Below the pieces are notes generated by a model. That model was not told where the DNA came from. It worked only from the letters and a program-made list of their open reading frames with translations, and did no database searches. From Promethearchaeota archaeon (GTDB taxonomy: Archaea > Asgardarchaeota > Lokiarchaeia > Sigynarchaeales > SOKP01): a stretch of 18,038 nucleotides of DNA. Location: contig JAUWBH010000121.1 of the NCBI GenBank assembly GCA_030605085.1, positions 1 to 18,038 on the forward strand. The letters are read 5' to 3'. Both the position numbers and the translations under genes were made by a program. This document shows, piece by piece, positions 17,291 to 18,038 of this stretch (the first letter of the stretch is position 1; each line of letters starts with the position of its first letter).

Positions 17291-17752
17291 TTAACCATTT
17301 TTAATTTCCCAATTATAATCGATTTGGTCAGTATCGTAAGGTAGGCGATACTCATCTGGCTTAGAGTAGTTGTATAATTCAGTAGGACAATTCAAAACCA
17401 TAATCTGTTTGTTTCCCGTTGCTTTAAAGCCGTGCCATATGTTAGGAGGAATCGTTACTAGCAGAGGTTTTTTTTCGCCAAAAAAGATTTCATTTATTCT
17501 TTTGTGAGAGGTGGATTCTTTTCTGGTATCACATAAAACTAATTTAGCGTTGCCAGATATACATACCAAATTATCAGTTTGGACTTTATGCATGTGCCAG
17601 GCTTTAACTACGTTCGGAAACGCAATGGTAATATATGCTTGGCCAAATTTTTGAAATATTTGCCAATCTGATCTGAAGCATTCTTGTAGGTAACCTCTCT
17701 CGTCTATGATGGGGTTTAATTCTTTAACCACAATACCTTCTATTAGTTCCAT
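17291..17752 (-). CDS. rmlC: dTDP-4-dehydrorhamnose 3,5-epimerase family protein
   Basis: A 153-residue cupin of the RmlC family, shorter than the usual 180 or so residues. RmlC epimerises carbons 3 and 5 of dTDP-4-keto-6-deoxyglucose, the third step to dTDP-L-rhamnose. Visible features are the N-terminal DERGYLQECFRSDW (17-30), the core KAWHMHKVQTD (50-60) at the position of the family's RGLHYQ with its catalytic His, and VCISGNAKLVLCDTR. IPPNIWHGFKA (101-111) forms the second cupin half. The tail YNYSKPDEYRLPYDTD corresponds to the usual Y-x-P-x-x-E-x-G segment. The core differs from classical RmlC, so it belongs to the shorter, RmlC-related group. Its place between rmlA and rmlB supports the epimerase role. 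It lies 47 bases before rmlB and 115 bases after rmlA. Confidence 0.88.
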   Translation of the reverse strand: MELIEGIVVKELNPIIDERGYLQECFRSDWQIFQKFGQAYITIAFPNVVKAWHMHKVQTDNLVCISGNAKLVLCDTRKESTSHKRINEIFFGEKKPLLVTIPPNIWHGFKATGNKQIMVLNCPTELYNYSKPDEYRLPYDTDQIDYNWEIKNG

Positions 17753-17774
17753 GATAATTATTTCTCTACTTGTC

Positions 17775-17847
17775 CTTTTACTTCTTCTTATCCTTTTTCT
17801 TTTACTTATCTTTATATTTTTCTTTTACTTTACGATTTCTTTTACTT
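17775..17847 (-). repeat. Four copies of AAGTAAAAG in the purine-rich rmlA-rmlC spacer
   Basis: The minus strand of the 115-base gap between rmlA and rmlC is almost entirely purine. It contains the nonamer AAGTAAAAG four times, ending or starting at plus-strand positions 17775, 17799, 17822 and 17839, so the spacing is 24, 23 and 17 bases. The transcript here would be an unstructured A/G-rich leader for rmlC. The repeats may be an expanded simple sequence or a binding site; their origin is not shown by the sequence. Confidence 0.5.
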
Positions 17848-17867
17848 TTCTTAAATTAAGAGAATTT

Positions 17868-18038
17868 CTATCTGAGAACCGACCTACCATTTTTGGAATG
17901 CAAGAATTCAGCTGATTTAAATAATGTTTTAAACGTCCCTGCGTCCGACCAAAATCCGGTCATTATTTTGGATTGTACTTTTCCATTTTTGATGTAATAA
18001 TTGTTAACATCTGTTATTTCTAGCTCATTCCGATCTGA
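17868..18038 (-). CDS. rmlA: Glucose-1-phosphate thymidylyltransferase, C-terminal part
   Basis: The minus strand from the window edge encodes the last 56 residues of RmlA and stops at a TAG (17868-17870). The fragment starts SDRNELEITDVNNYYIKNG, the signature S-x-R-G-E-L-E-I-T-D-V-N of this enzyme with Asn in place of the usual Gly. It continues with GFWSDAGTF, equivalent to the W-x-D-x-G-T-x element. RmlA joins dTTP and glucose-1-phosphate to make dTDP-glucose, the first step to dTDP-rhamnose. The nucleotide-binding N-terminal part lies outside the window. It is the first visible gene of the minus-strand operon rmlA-rmlC-rmlB-rmlD. The short tail after the signature indicates the compact bacterial/archaeal form rather than the long form with an added beta-helix. 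Confidence 0.9.
   Translation of the reverse strand, partial: SDRNELEITDVNNYYIKNGKVQSKIMTGFWSDAGTFKTLFKSAEFLHSKNGRSVLR

Noticed and set aside
17706..17915. Plus-strand frame of 69 codons encoding a strongly hydrophobic peptide
   Set aside because: The Leu/Ile/Phe run is the complement of the purine-rich spacer between rmlA and rmlC, and the frame overlaps the coding ends of both genes.
1..18038. CRISPR array, tRNA, rRNA, transposase or insertion-sequence ends
   Set aside because: I looked for regular direct repeats with spacers, cloverleaf-like genes and DDE/HUH transposase motifs and saw none.

Overview
This AT-rich window is a dense surface-polysaccharide or protein-glycosylation locus. 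It has no rRNA, tRNA, CRISPR array or insertion sequence that I can see. It is probably from a low-GC archaeon. The support is archaeal-style TATA elements (TTTATAAATA, TTTAAATATT) upstream of genes, few Shine-Dalgarno sequences, starts close to TATA elements that suggest leaderless messages, and bare T-tracts after genes. An Asgard/Lokiarchaeia-like genome is a guess from composition and gene style, not a demonstrated placement.

Layout. At the left edge are the first 36 residues of a GT2 glycosyltransferase and a broken SGNH/GDSL hydrolase fragment. Positions 363-7273 hold four GT4 glycosyltransferases on alternating strands and an asparagine-synthetase-type amidotransferase (2865-4709). Positions 7439-9515 (minus) hold a SAM methyltransferase and another GT4 enzyme. 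Positions 9877-12864 (minus) hold two multi-membrane-segment, GT-C-like glycosyltransferases; the first needs a +1 correction in a homopolymer to recover its catalytic N-terminus. Positions 13099-15111 (minus) encode a 670-residue protein with two fused GT2 domains. The right end (15308-18038, minus) is a dTDP-L-rhamnose operon in transcription order rmlA (partial), rmlC, rmlB, rmlD; rmlB carries an in-frame TAA at codon 26.

How the genes fit together. RmlA-C-B-D would supply dTDP-rhamnose. The second GT2 domain of the fused protein resembles rhamnosyltransferases and its first domain resembles polyprenyl-phosphate sugar transferases, so rhamnose is a reasonable component of the glycan. The cytoplasmic GT4 enzymes would extend a lipid-linked chain, the amidotransferase-like and methyltransferase proteins could decorate it, and the GT-C proteins would act on the outer face using polyprenyl-phosphate sugars. 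No flippase and no oligosaccharyltransferase is visible here.

Most notable: the asparagine-synthetase homolog has an intact ATP-dependent synthetase half, but its glutaminase half has lost the nucleophilic cysteine (Ser2) and two glutamine-binding residues. Three other genes are interrupted (SGNH, GT-C, rmlB), which points to sequence errors, active decay, or switching.
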